A program made the position numbers and the translations under genes. The notes below the pieces were generated by a model. It saw nothing but the letters and a program-made list of their open reading frames with translations, did not search any database and was not told where the DNA came from. A stretch of 64,000 nucleotides of DNA from an uncultured Planctomycetia bacterium (GTDB lineage: Bacteria > Planctomycetota > Phycisphaerae > Phycisphaerales > SM1A02), in NCBI GenBank assembly GCA_937871505.1, contig CALMPF010000021.1:57134-121133 (forward strand), in the 5' to 3' direction. How positions within the stretch are numbered: the first letter of the stretch is position 1; each line of letters starts with the position of its first letter. This document shows, piece after piece, positions 16,575 to 24,739 of the stretch.

Positions 16575-17831
16575 ATGCAGGCTCCGCAGAACTGGACTTC
16601 GCTGACTGGCTCCCGCGTGCGATTCGACACCCCGCTTCGTTCTGAGCATGAGCGAGCCGCCGCTGCCGCACTTCCCGCGGCGCCGGTCGCGGGGGCCGAT
16701 CGGCCCGGCGCGCAGCGGTTCGGGAGCATCGCGGGACCGCGCCCGGGCGTCGAGTGGATTCCATACGGCCCGCCCGCGGATGGCGGGACGCCGACGTGCG
16801 AGGTCGTCGCCGCCCACGGGCCGGTCGAGCTCGAATACGCCGCGCTCCGCCGCGGCGCCGGCCTTCTGGATGGCGCAAACCGGGGCACGCTGCGGATTCG
16901 CGGGTCGGACCGCCGCGACTTTCTCGGGCGGATGATCACCCAGGACCTGCGCGGTCTCGAGCCCGGCAAGGCGGCGGCCGGGTTCTGGCTCAATCGCAAG
17001 GGACGCATCGAGGCGGATCTCCTCGTGGCCGAGACCGGCGCGGAGATCCTCGTCGATGTCGATGTGCATCAGGCGAGCGCGACGGCGGCGACGCTGGCGC
17101 CCTTCGTGGTGGTCGAGGAGGTCGAGATCGTGGATGCGACGTCGCAGTTCCACCGGCTCGTGCTCCACGGACCGCGGGCTGCCGCCGCGATCGCCCAGGC
17201 GACGGGAAGGCCCTTCGCGCTCGAGCGCTTCGCGACGGCCGCGTGCGAGATCGCGGGGGAGCCGGTCCACGCGATCCGGCGCGACGAGACGGGCGATCCC
17301 GGATTCCATCTCATCGTTCCGACCGCAGGCGTGCTGGCGGTCTGGCGGGCGCTGCGCGAGGTCGGCGAAGAGCCGCCGCGCCCGGTCGGCTGGCACGCGT
17401 TCAACATTGCCCGGATCGAGGCGGGAACAGCGCTGATGAACATCGACTTCGACACCTCCTGCCTGCCGCACGAGTCGGGGATCCTGCGCGAGCGCGTCAG
17501 CTTCACGAAGGGGTGCTATCTCGGGCAGGAGATCGTCGCCCGGATGGAGAGCCTCGGTCGTCCTCGACGGATGCTCGTCGGGCTGCGGATCGAGGACGAC
17601 GTGCTGCCCGAGTCCGGCGGCAACGTCCACGCGATCGTCGACGGCGCGCTGGGAGAGCCCGTGGGCACGATCACGAGCAGCGCGCCGAGCCCGATGCTCG
17701 GATCGGCGCCGATCGCCTTCGCGATGCTGCGCGCGTCGCACGTGGCGGAGGGCACGAGGGTGATCGTCACCGGCGAGAATCGCCGCGCCGAGGCGACGGT
17801 GGGACCGCTGAGAGCGTGGGGCCGGACGTGA
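16575..17831 (+). CDS. ygfZ: YgfZ/GcvT-family folate-binding protein
   Basis: 418 residues. The C-terminal half contains K312-G-C-Y-L-G-Q-E319, the KGCxxGQE signature of YgfZ/Iba57-type proteins, which support Fe-S cluster enzymes such as MiaB with a folate-linked activity. The N-terminal two-thirds match the GcvT-like fold: YAALRRGAGLLDGANRGTLR, FLGRMITQDLRGLEPGKAAA and AAGFWLNRKGRIEADLLVAE. The C-terminal barrel (GEPVGTITSSAPSPMLGSAP) is also typical. The first 45 residues are an Ala/Arg/Pro-rich extension and the true start may be further in. Its stop overlaps the next GTG by four bases, starting a three-gene operon that ends with HMG-CoA lyase. Confidence 0.85.
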   Translation: MQAPQNWTSLTGSRVRFDTPLRSEHERAAAAALPAAPVAGADRPGAQRFGSIAGPRPGVEWIPYGPPADGGTPTCEVVAAHGPVELEYAALRRGAGLLDGANRGTLRIRGSDRRDFLGRMITQDLRGLEPGKAAAGFWLNRKGRIEADLLVAETGAEILVDVDVHQASATAATLAPFVVVEEVEIVDATSQFHRLVLHGPRAAAAIAQATGRPFALERFATAACEIAGEPVHAIRRDETGDPGFHLIVPTAGVLAVWRALREVGEEPPRPVGWHAFNIARIEAGTALMNIDFDTSCLPHESGILRERVSFTKGCYLGQEIVARMESLGRPRRMLVGLRIEDDVLPESGGNVHAIVDGALGEPVGTITSSAPSPMLGSAPIAFAMLRASHVAEGTRVIVTGENRRAEATVGPLRAWGRT

Positions 17832-18058
17832 ACCAGCTCGCGCGGGAGAGCCTCGCCTGCCTCAGCGTCCTCGCCGAAGCGCCCCCTGCGGGGCAGGGCG
17901 TTCCCTTCGTCGTCTCGATCGAAGTCGTGCTCTTCGGGGTGGCGGTGCTGCTGGCGCTCGCCATGGGCGGCTTCTTCGCGGTCGTCCTGCTGCGCGAGGG
18001 AGGGCGCGACGGCGACGGGCGCGTTCCCGGCGCGGATGACCAGGAGGGTGCCGCGTGA
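17828..18058 (+). CDS. Small single-span membrane protein
   Basis: 76 residues, started by the GTG in a GTGA overlap with ygfZ and ended in another GTGA overlap with the lyase gene. One transmembrane helix is visible (VVSIEVVLFGVAVLLALAMG and on), followed by a short acidic tail, REGGRDGDGRVPGADDQEGA. No conserved motif is recognised. The tight coupling on both sides shows it is a real translated frame. A vague likeness to small oxidase-assembly proteins such as CcoS is not strong enough to name it. Confidence 0.55.
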   Translation: MNQLARESLACLSVLAEAPPAGQGVPFVVSIEVVLFGVAVLLALAMGGFFAVVLLREGGRDGDGRVPGADDQEGAA

Positions 18059-19005
18059 GGCGCCCCGAGCGGATCGAGATCGTCGAGGTCGGGCCGCGCG
18101 ACGGCCTCCAGAACGAGTCGGTGCAGGTCGCCACGGCCGACAAGATCCGATTCGTCGACCTGCTCTCCGCCGCGGGCTTCCGCGAGATCGAGGTGAGCAG
18201 CTTCGTCAGCGCGCGGTGGATCCCGCAGCTCGCCGACGCCGCCGAGGTCTTCGCCGCGATCAAGCGCGCTCCGGGGGTCACCTACTCCGCGCTGGTGCCC
18301 AACGAGGCGGGCCTCGAGCGGGCGCTGGCCGCGGACGTCGGAAAGGTCGCGATCTTCGTGGCCGCGAGCGAGTCATTCAGCCGACGGAACATCAACGCGT
18401 CGATCGGAGAGAGCCTCGAGCGGGTCGCTCCCGTCATCCGCGCGGCGGCGGGTGCGCGGATCCCCGTGCGCGGCTACGTGAGCTGCGTCGTCGCCTGTCC
18501 CTTCGAGGGCCCGATTGACCCAGGCGCCGTCGGAGCCGTCGTCGGGCGACTGCTCGACCTCGGCGTCGACGAGATCGATCTGGGAGAGACCATCGGCGTC
18601 GCCGTGCCGGATGAGATCGAGCGGCTGTACGCCGCCCTGGCTCCGCTGATCGCTCCTGAACGTACGACGCTCCATCTGCACGACACCCGCGGGACGGCGC
18701 TGGCCTGCGTCGACCGCGCTCTGGCGCTCGGCGTGCGGAGGTTCGATGCGTCCTGCGCCGGACTCGGCGGCTGCCCGTACGCGCCGGGCGCCTCCGGGAA
18801 TCTCGCGACGGAAGACCTCGTCTACTTCTGCGAGCGCTCCTCGATCGCCACGGGAGTCGATCGCGCCGCCCTCCGCGCCGCCGGTCGGCACATCGCAGCG
18901 GCCCTCGGGAGAACGCCGCCCGGGCGGGTCTTCCGCGCCGAGGAGGGCGCGGAGCAGGGTGTCGGCGGCGGCCCGGTCGCGCCGCGGGCCGACGCGCCGC
19001 GATGA
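18055..19005 (+). CDS. mvaB: Hydroxymethylglutaryl-CoA lyase
   Basis: 316 residues, GTG start in a GTGA overlap with the preceding stop. It belongs to the HMGL-like TIM-barrel family, which cleaves HMG-CoA into acetyl-CoA and acetoacetate at the end of leucine catabolism. EIVEVGPRDGLQNESVQV holds the metal-binding Asp and catalytic Arg. HLHDTRGTALACVDRAL gives the metal His pair. GLGGCPYAPGASGNLATED is the family signature, with the catalytic Cys in the C-terminal lid loop. The Arg/Asp-rich tail beyond residue 295 is an extension. Usual leucine-degradation partners (isovaleryl-CoA dehydrogenase, methylcrotonyl-CoA carboxylase) are not in the window. Confidence 0.92.
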   Translation: MRRPERIEIVEVGPRDGLQNESVQVATADKIRFVDLLSAAGFREIEVSSFVSARWIPQLADAAEVFAAIKRAPGVTYSALVPNEAGLERALAADVGKVAIFVAASESFSRRNINASIGESLERVAPVIRAAAGARIPVRGYVSCVVACPFEGPIDPGAVGAVVGRLLDLGVDEIDLGETIGVAVPDEIERLYAALAPLIAPERTTLHLHDTRGTALACVDRALALGVRRFDASCAGLGGCPYAPGASGNLATEDLVYFCERSSIATGVDRAALRAAGRHIAAALGRTPPGRVFRAEEGAEQGVGGGPVAPRADAPR

Positions 19006-19076
19006 CACCCTGACGTGGATCCGGCCGGTGCGCCACTGCGCCGGTCCCTCGCGCTGAGGCGCTGCGCAGAGGCCGC

Positions 19077-19979
19077 CTACGGCGCCGGTTCCGCCGGCAG
19101 GTCCGCCGGGCCGAGGGTGATCGAGTCCTTGCCCCGCCGCTTCCCGCAGAGCGAGCGCAGGTCGGCGGCGGCGAGCAGGGTCGCCGGATCGGCGCCGTCG
19201 TCGGGAAAGCGGGCCAGGCCCGCCGAGATCGTGATCGGGCCGAGGCCTCCCTCGCCGAGCTGAGGCAGGTCGAGCGAACGGACCCCGTCGACGAAGCGCC
19301 GCGCGACCTGCTCGACCGATTCGATCACCGCCATTCCTTCGCTCCGCGGGCTGGTCGGATCGGCGAAGACGACGACGAACTCATCGCCGCCGATCCTGAA
19401 GACGCGGTCGCCCTTGCGAATGACCCCGCGCAGCAGCGCCACGGTCTCCCGGAGCACTTCGTCGCCCGCGGCGTGTCCGAATCGGTCGTTGTAGCGCTTG
19501 AAGTCGTCGAGATCGAAGACCATCAGCGGAAGCGCTCGCTCCCTGACCCGGGCCGACTCGAGCGCCGCTGCCAGGAAGCGATCGAAATCGCGGCGGTTGC
19601 CGGCGCCGGTCAGCGGGTCCTCGTGCGCGAGGCGATCGAGCTCGCGGATGCGCGCTTCGGCTGCGAGCCACGCTCCGAGCGACTCCGCCCAGGCCGCGAG
19701 CGCCTCGGGCGAGAGCGACGCGGAGGCCAAGTGGCCGATGGGCGTGCCGGCGCCAGTGACCGTCGCGAGGCGCTCTCCGGCCGCCCGCTCCTCCGGCGCG
19801 CGGATGAACCTGAGGCCGGCCCCCGCGGCAATCGCGGCGAGCGGCGCAAGATGAGCCGCGATCAGGGCGCCATCGCCATGAAAGAGGGCCTCGGCCAGCG
19901 CGGGCGAGGGAGGCTGCGGAAGCGGAGCCGGAGGGTCAGCCGGATGCTGCGCTGGAGGATGGTTCGGTGTGTTCGTCAA
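19077..19979 (-). CDS. Diguanylate cyclase (GGDEF)
   Basis: 300 residues. An N-terminal half with a Pro-rich start and helical region, likely an unrecognised sensory part, leads through the helix ARIRELDRLAHEDPLTGAGN into a GGDEF domain. The active-site motif GGDEF is intact at residues 197-201 (DRVFRIGGDEFVVVF), and the inhibitory RxxD site is present at 188-191, so the enzyme should make c-di-GMP and be product-inhibited. The end of the domain reads AAADLRSLCGKRRGKDSI, where most relatives have ADxALYxAKxxGRN. The start is a TTG. There is no membrane span. It lies 91 bp downstream of murG on the same strand, so it may be read with the cell-wall genes. Confidence 0.88.
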   Translation of the reverse strand: MTNTPNHPPAQHPADPPAPLPQPPSPALAEALFHGDGALIAAHLAPLAAIAAGAGLRFIRAPEERAAGERLATVTGAGTPIGHLASASLSPEALAAWAESLGAWLAAEARIRELDRLAHEDPLTGAGNRRDFDRFLAAALESARVRERALPLMVFDLDDFKRYNDRFGHAAGDEVLRETVALLRGVIRKGDRVFRIGGDEFVVVFADPTSPRSEGMAVIESVEQVARRFVDGVRSLDLPQLGEGGLGPITISAGLARFPDDGADPATLLAAADLRSLCGKRRGKDSITLGPADLPAEPAP

Positions 19980-20070
19980 GGGGCGGCGTGCGGACCATCC
20001 GTCACGGGCGTCGAGATGCGCGAGGGCGGTCGCGCCGCCCGGCCAGTCGCCGCGGGCGCAACCCCGGCGG

Positions 20071-21258
20071 TCAGGCGACGAGCAGCCGCGCGATGATCGC
20101 GGCGGCGTCGCTGGGGGGCTGCGCCGCCAAGGCCTCGCGCATCCGCTCGCGCCGCGCGGAGGTTCGCAGGAGGCTCTCGAGGACCGGCTGGAGCGCCGCG
20201 AGATTGGCCGCGGGGTCGAGGCGATCGGTCTCGACGACCGCGCCTCCGCGATCGACCATCGGCTGGGCGTTCAGGCGCTGGTGCTGATCGCGGTGATGAG
20301 GGTACGGGAGGAAGATCGTCGGAACCGCATTGGCGGCGGCTTCGGCGACGGAGTTCGCCCCCGCCCGGCTGATCGAGAGGTCGGCTGCGCCCCACGCGAG
20401 GCCCATCCTGTGGAGGAACGGCAGGACCACCGCTCCGATGGATGCGCTGCGGTAGCTCGAGATCAGGTCCTCGATCTCGCCGCTTCCGGCGAGATGCAGG
20501 ACCTGCCAGCCGCTGAGCAGATCGGGGCGCCGCCTGGCGATCTCGACCATCAGCGCATTGAGGCTCGCGGAGCCCTGCGAGGCGCCGGTGACCAGAAGTG
20601 TCGGGGTCGCCGGATCGAGCGAGAGCCGGGCGCGGCACTCCGCGGGATCGCCCGGAGCGACGGCGAGGCGCCGCAGCGGCATCCCGACGATGGCGCCGCC
20701 CGAGCGCGAGATCCTGCGGAGGAACCCGGGATCCTCCGGCGTGGGCACCGCCGAGAGCACGCGGTCGCTCCGCCGCGCCATCCACCGGTTCGCGCGGCCG
20801 GGGCGCGCGTCGAGGTTGACGAGCGTCACCGGGATCCGCCGCCGTGCCGCAGCGGCGACCACGGGAGCGGCGACGAAGCCGCCCAAGGCGACCACCTGAG
20901 CCACGCAGGCGCGATCGAGAATCGCCTCGGCATCGCGGCGGGCCCGGCGAAACGCGGCGATGAACCGGGCCGCCCGCAGCGGATGCAACGAGAACGGCAG
21001 CGCCGGGAGGGCGACGTGATCCGCGCCGGCGTCGCGCAGCATCGTCTCGTCGATCGCCCGCTCGGAGCAGAGAAAGATGCTTCGAGAGTCAGGAAGGAGC
21101 TCGCGCAGCCGCTCCGCGATCGCCAGGCCGGGGCTGATGTGACCTCCGGATCCTCCGCCGGCGAAGGCGATCACCGGCGCGGCCGCACCGGACGCCTTCG
21201 CCGCGGTGCGGTCGACCCGGAACGACTCCGTCGATCCCGATTCCACGGCGCTGCTCAT
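20071..21258 (-). CDS. murG: UDP-GlcNAc:lipid I N-acetylglucosaminyltransferase
   Basis: 395 residues. MurG transfers GlcNAc to lipid I at the inner face of the membrane to make lipid II. The N-domain P-loop-like motif GGGSGGHISP is at residues 34-43 after a 30-residue extension. The acceptor loop LGGFVAAPVV and the UDP-GlcNAc-site segments GASQGSASLN and SRAGANSVAEAAANAVPTIF with the PYPHHRDQHQRLNA loop are all present. The usual Gln pair after the SRAGA motif fits. The start codon overlaps the ftsW stop by four bases (ATGA), so ftsW and murG are translated as a coupled pair, a piece of the division and cell-wall cluster. Planctomycetes were once thought to lack peptidoglycan; this pair argues for its synthesis here. 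Confidence 0.92.
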   Translation of the reverse strand: MSSAVESGSTESFRVDRTAAKASGAAAPVIAFAGGGSGGHISPGLAIAERLRELLPDSRSIFLCSERAIDETMLRDAGADHVALPALPFSLHPLRAARFIAAFRRARRDAEAILDRACVAQVVALGGFVAAPVVAAAARRRIPVTLVNLDARPGRANRWMARRSDRVLSAVPTPEDPGFLRRISRSGGAIVGMPLRRLAVAPGDPAECRARLSLDPATPTLLVTGASQGSASLNALMVEIARRRPDLLSGWQVLHLAGSGEIEDLISSYRSASIGAVVLPFLHRMGLAWGAADLSISRAGANSVAEAAANAVPTIFLPYPHHRDQHQRLNAQPMVDRGGAVVETDRLDPAANLAALQPVLESLLRTSARRERMREALAAQPPSDAAAIIARLLVA

Positions 21259-22490
21259 CGCAGTCCCGGCTCCGCCGCGAACGGATCGAGCCCGCTCGGG
21301 TCGCGTTCCGTCTCCGCCCGCGGGACTGGCTCATCGATCGCGTCGACCATCCCGTCCTCGGCGTCCTCGGCTTCTCCCTCGGACTCCGCGGCCGCGGAGT
21401 CGCGGTCGATCGAGAGCATCAGCCCGATCGAGAAGGCGGTCAGCAGCCAGCCGCTGCCGCCGCGCGAGAGCAGCGGCAGGGCGATGCCCTTGGTCGGCGC
21501 GAGGCCCGTGACGACGAAGAGGTTCATCAGGGCCTGAAGTCCGATCGTCAGGATGATCCCGAGCCCCAGCAGCCGCGCGAACGGGGTCCCGGCGCGGCGG
21601 AGGATCCCCAGCCCGCAGAGCAGGAGGATCGCGTACAGCGCGATGATCATGAGGGCGCCGGCGGCGCCGAGCTCCTCGCAGACGATGGCGTAGATGAAAT
21701 CGGTCGTGTCCTCCGGCAGATAGCCGAACTTCTGGACGCTGTTGCCGATGCCGCGCCCCGAGATGCCGCCGCCCGCCACCGCCGCGATCGACTGGATGAC
21801 GTGGTACCCGCGACCGGCCGGCTCTTGGAAGGGATCGAGGTACGCGAGGATCCGATTCACCCGGTAGGGGCTGGTGACGATCAGGATTCCGATCCCGGCG
21901 AGCGCCGGGGCAGCCAGCCCCGCAACGTAGCGGAGTCGGCATCCTGCGGCGACCAGCATCGCCACACAGACCGCAAAGACGAGGACTGCGGTCCCGAGAT
22001 CCTCGACGGCGATCAGGCCGCAGACGACCGCGGCGATCGCGATCGGCGGAAGGAAGCCATCGCGAAGCCGGTGCAGCGTGCCCGCCCGGCGGCAGCAGTG
22101 CCACGCGACCACGATCGGGAGCGCCCACTTGGCGAACTCGCTCGGCTGGAAGGTGAAAAGCCCGAGGTTGATCCAGCGGTGGGCGCCCTTCTCGGCCTTC
22201 CCGATCACCGGCAGATGCACGGCGAGGAGCAGGACGATCATCCCGATCACGAGCCAGGGGATCGGAGAGAGGCCGCCCCGGAGGGTGTAGAGCCGGTCGA
22301 CCGGAACGATCGAACCCAGCCAGAGCATTCCCAGCGCGAGGGCCGCGTAGAGCGCGGGTCGGCCGAGCAGGATCCCCTCCAGCGTGAGCGGCGTCGCGGC
22401 ATCGAGCTCAAGCCCGGCCGAGGTGACCATGACCACGCCCGCGACCAGCAGCGCAAGCGCGCAGAGTGCCATCCCGTGACCGAGGCGCAT
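21255..22490 (-). CDS. ftsW: SEDS-family peptidoglycan glycosyltransferase FtsW
   Basis: 411 residues with about ten transmembrane helices. SEDS motifs are visible: GAHRWINLGLFTFQPSEFAK in the first half, VEDLGTAVLVF, ISGRGIGNSVQKFGYLPEDT with the TDFIYAIVCEELG stretch, and near the end GLAPTKGIALPLLSRGGSGW. These match FtsW/RodA, and the pairing with murG points to FtsW, the septal lipid II polymerase. The acidic C-terminal tail (EDAEDGMVDAIDEPVPRAET) is cytoplasmic. The gene diverges from miaB; a TTATCG hexamer lies about 35 nt upstream. Its partner penicillin-binding protein is not in the window. Confidence 0.92.
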   Translation of the reverse strand: MRLGHGMALCALALLVAGVVMVTSAGLELDAATPLTLEGILLGRPALYAALALGMLWLGSIVPVDRLYTLRGGLSPIPWLVIGMIVLLLAVHLPVIGKAEKGAHRWINLGLFTFQPSEFAKWALPIVVAWHCCRRAGTLHRLRDGFLPPIAIAAVVCGLIAVEDLGTAVLVFAVCVAMLVAAGCRLRYVAGLAAPALAGIGILIVTSPYRVNRILAYLDPFQEPAGRGYHVIQSIAAVAGGGISGRGIGNSVQKFGYLPEDTTDFIYAIVCEELGAAGALMIIALYAILLLCGLGILRRAGTPFARLLGLGIILTIGLQALMNLFVVTGLAPTKGIALPLLSRGGSGWLLTAFSIGLMLSIDRDSAAAESEGEAEDAEDGMVDAIDEPVPRAETERDPSGLDPFAAEPGLR

Positions 22491-22552
22491 CGTCTTGGGA
22501 AGATCGGCTCGCGAGCGCTCTCACCGATAATCTGCGGAGATCCGTCGTTCGC

Positions 22553-22586
22553 GGGCGCCCGGGGCGCCCGGGGCGCCCGGGGCGCG
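22553..22586 (+). repeat. Tandem 9-bp GGGCGCCCG repeat between ftsW and miaB
   Basis: Three exact units (22553-22579) and a partial fourth. Each unit is itself palindromic. The array lies 18 bp before the miaB -10 hexamer and about 60 bp before the ftsW start, in the shared divergent promoter region. Confidence 0.75.
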
Positions 22587-22603
22587 TTTCGGCGCCGTCG
22601 CGA

Positions 22604-22609
22604 TAGCAT
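22604..22609 (+). promoter_or_regulatory. -10 hexamer TAGCAT abutting the miaB start
   Basis: TAGCAT is followed by CGCGGCC and the GTG at 22617, a 7-nt gap. It is identical over 18-19 nt to the start region of the UbiA-family gene. Confidence 0.5.
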
Positions 22610-22616
22610 CGCGGCC

Positions 22617-24389
22617 GTGCGCGTCTACCTTGAGACCTTCGGCTGCCAGATGAACGAGCTCGACAGCGAGCTGGTGCGCGGTCAGCTCGAAGCGCTGGGC
22701 TATCGGTTCGTTGCCGAGGATCGCGATGCCGATGTCGTCCTCTACAACACCTGCTCGGTGCGCGAGCAGGCGGAGAACAAGGCGCTGAGCCGGATCGGGC
22801 TGATCGGCAAGCGCAAGCGGGCGGGGGCGAGCGTGATCCTGGGCGTCATCGGCTGCATGGCCGAGCGGGACGGGATCGACATGCTGCGGCGCCATCCGCA
22901 GATCGACCTGCTCTGCGGTCCGGGCGAGCTCGACAAGCTCCCGCTGCTCATCGACAACGCCGCGCGCACGACGCGCGCCGCCGAGCGCGACGGCCCCGCA
23001 GGGGCCGGGAGCCGGGACCTCGCGGAGGTCGTTGCACTCCAGGGCAACCGGAATCGCCGGTCGAGCACGCTCGCAGCGGCCTCGGACGATCTGGAGCTGC
23101 TCGATCTCGCCCGCGCGTTCGACCCGGAGCGCGCCGCCGCCGGCGGCCGCGCGGCCTACGTGCGCATCACCCGTGGCTGCAACAAGTTCTGCACCTATTG
23201 CGTCGTTCCGCAGACGCGCGGGGCGGAGGTGCACCGGCCGCCCGACCACATCGTCGAGGAGTGCCGTCGCCTCGCCGACGCGGGGGTCGTCGAGGTCACG
23301 TTGCTCGGCCAGACGGTCAATCACTATCTGTATGTCCACGGAACAGCGGTCTCGGTCGACGGCCGCGAGCTCGCGCAGATCGGCCCGGGGGCGGCGGCAT
23401 TCAGGGGTCCCGGCGCGGTCGCGGCGGGGCGCCGGACGACGACCTTTGCCGACCTGCTGCGGCGGATCCATGAAGAAGTCCCGGCGATCGCCCGGCTGAG
23501 GTTCGTCACCAGCTATCCGCGCGACTTCGGCGACGACATCCTCGAGGTCATGGCGGCCTCCCCGCGAATCTGCCGGTACCTGCACATTCCGCCCCAGTCC
23601 GGGTCGAACCGGATTCTGCGGCTGATGAACCGGGGCTACACCGTGGAGGAGTACTTCGAGTTCGTCGAGCGGGCCCGGGCGCGCCTTCCCGACGTGGGGC
23701 TCTCCGGCGACATCATCGTGGGATTCCCGACCGAGCAGGAGGAGGATTTCGAGGCGACCGCGGCGCTGCTCCGGCGGGCGCGGTTCAAGAACTGCTTCAT
23801 CTTCAAGTACTCGCCAAGACCCGGCACCGCGGCGATCGACCGGTTCGCCGACGACGTCCCCGACACGGTCAAGCGGCGGCGGAACAACGAGCTTCTGGCG
23901 ATCCAGGCCGAGATCGGGGCAGCGGTCAATCAGGAGTCGGTCGGCCGGAGAGTGGACGTCTTCGTCGAGCAAGTGAGCGAGCGGCAGTCGAAGGCCGATC
24001 GGAGGCGCGCAGGCGGAGCTGAGCGCGGGGTGGGCGCCGTCGACCTGACCGTCCGCGGGCGTCCCTCGGCGAGCGCGCGTGGCTCGTTCGACGATCGAGG
24101 CGACCCGAGCGACTCGGTCGGGACGATCCAGATGACCGGCCGGACGTCTGCTGACCTCATCGTGGCCTTTGAGATTCCCGCTGAGTCCTCTCCGGCGGAG
24201 TGGCTCGGCCGGATCGTCCCCGTCCGCATCAATGCGGCCAGCCAGCTCACGCTCCAGGGCACTCTTGATCTGGCTCATGGCGGTTTCGACTCAGGGAACG
24301 GCGGGGAACCGCCGCGTCCCGCAGTCCCCGAGGACGGAGCACGGCACGCAGACCGAGAGCGCGCGAGCGCGGCGCGGGCCGACTCGTGA
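22617..24389 (+). CDS. miaB: tRNA-2-methylthio-N6-dimethylallyladenosine synthase
   Basis: 590 residues from a GTG at 22617, against about 440-480 for the family. The N-terminal UPF0004 domain has its three Cys (C10, C46, C80). The radical-SAM core follows with TRGCNKFCTYCVVPQTRGAE (C188, C192, C195), then YLHIPPQSGSNRILRLMNRG and the SGDIIVGFPTEQEEDF segment. A C-terminal TRAM domain ends with GRTSADLIVAFEIP. MiaB methylthiolates A37 of tRNAs. Extra length comes from an Ala/Gly-rich insertion after LLGQTVNHYLYVHG, a charged insertion in the TRAM region (ERQSKADRRRAGGAERG) and a tail of about 40 residues. All catalytic Cys are intact, so it should be active; the inserts look like surface loops. 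Confidence 0.92.
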   Translation: MRVYLETFGCQMNELDSELVRGQLEALGYRFVAEDRDADVVLYNTCSVREQAENKALSRIGLIGKRKRAGASVILGVIGCMAERDGIDMLRRHPQIDLLCGPGELDKLPLLIDNAARTTRAAERDGPAGAGSRDLAEVVALQGNRNRRSSTLAAASDDLELLDLARAFDPERAAAGGRAAYVRITRGCNKFCTYCVVPQTRGAEVHRPPDHIVEECRRLADAGVVEVTLLGQTVNHYLYVHGTAVSVDGRELAQIGPGAAAFRGPGAVAAGRRTTTFADLLRRIHEEVPAIARLRFVTSYPRDFGDDILEVMAASPRICRYLHIPPQSGSNRILRLMNRGYTVEEYFEFVERARARLPDVGLSGDIIVGFPTEQEEDFEATAALLRRARFKNCFIFKYSPRPGTAAIDRFADDVPDTVKRRRNNELLAIQAEIGAAVNQESVGRRVDVFVEQVSERQSKADRRRAGGAERGVGAVDLTVRGRPSASARGSFDDRGDPSDSVGTIQMTGRTSADLIVAFEIPAESSPAEWLGRIVPVRINAASQLTLQGTLDLAHGGFDSGNGGEPPRPAVPEDGARHADRERASAARADS

Positions 24390-24615
24390 AGAGACCCCGA
24401 ACGAACCCTTACGAAATCCTGGCGAGGCCAGTTCAGGATGAAGTCGAGCAGCCAGTCCCCTCTGGCCGTGCGCCCGATCTGAGTCTTCACGCTTCTGACC
24501 GGTTATAAGACCATCACTCCTGAGCGCCGAATGGTGTTCGGAATGTGTAAGGTCCATCGAGCTGCGTTCAGGAGCGACTGGCCCGAGATTTTCGTGGCGA
24601 AATCGTCCCCCTCCC
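24390..24615. other. Intergenic region after miaB
   Basis: About 225 bp that are less GC-rich than the neighbourhood, with no protein-like frame. The CTERM-gene promoter follows at 24616. Confidence 0.35.
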
Positions 24616-24643
24616 TTGACGTTCCCTGCGGACGCGGTATGTT
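24616..24643 (+). promoter_or_regulatory. Sigma-70-like promoter of the first CTERM gene
   Basis: TTGACG (24616-24621) and TATGTT (24638-24643) with a 16-bp spacer, one of the best -35/-10 pairs in the window. It gives a leader of roughly 90 nt before the ATG at 24740, which carries an AGAAAGG ribosome site. Confidence 0.55.
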
Positions 24644-24739
24644 GACGCTCTGAAGTGAGGGGCGTACCTCGCCGCGAGGGCGGTGAGTGCGTCTATCCAG
24701 GTCGCTCTCTAGAGACTCTAGAAGAAAGGTCCATTTCTT

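Noticed and set aside
17828..18058. Naming the small membrane protein as CcoS
   Set aside because: It shares only size and one helix; the characteristic post-helix motif is not visible and no cbb3 oxidase genes are near.
22553..22586. Short tandem repeats as a possible CRISPR array
   Set aside because: Units are 9 bp with no spacers, and no cas genes are present; the same holds for the arrays at 10809 and 27173.
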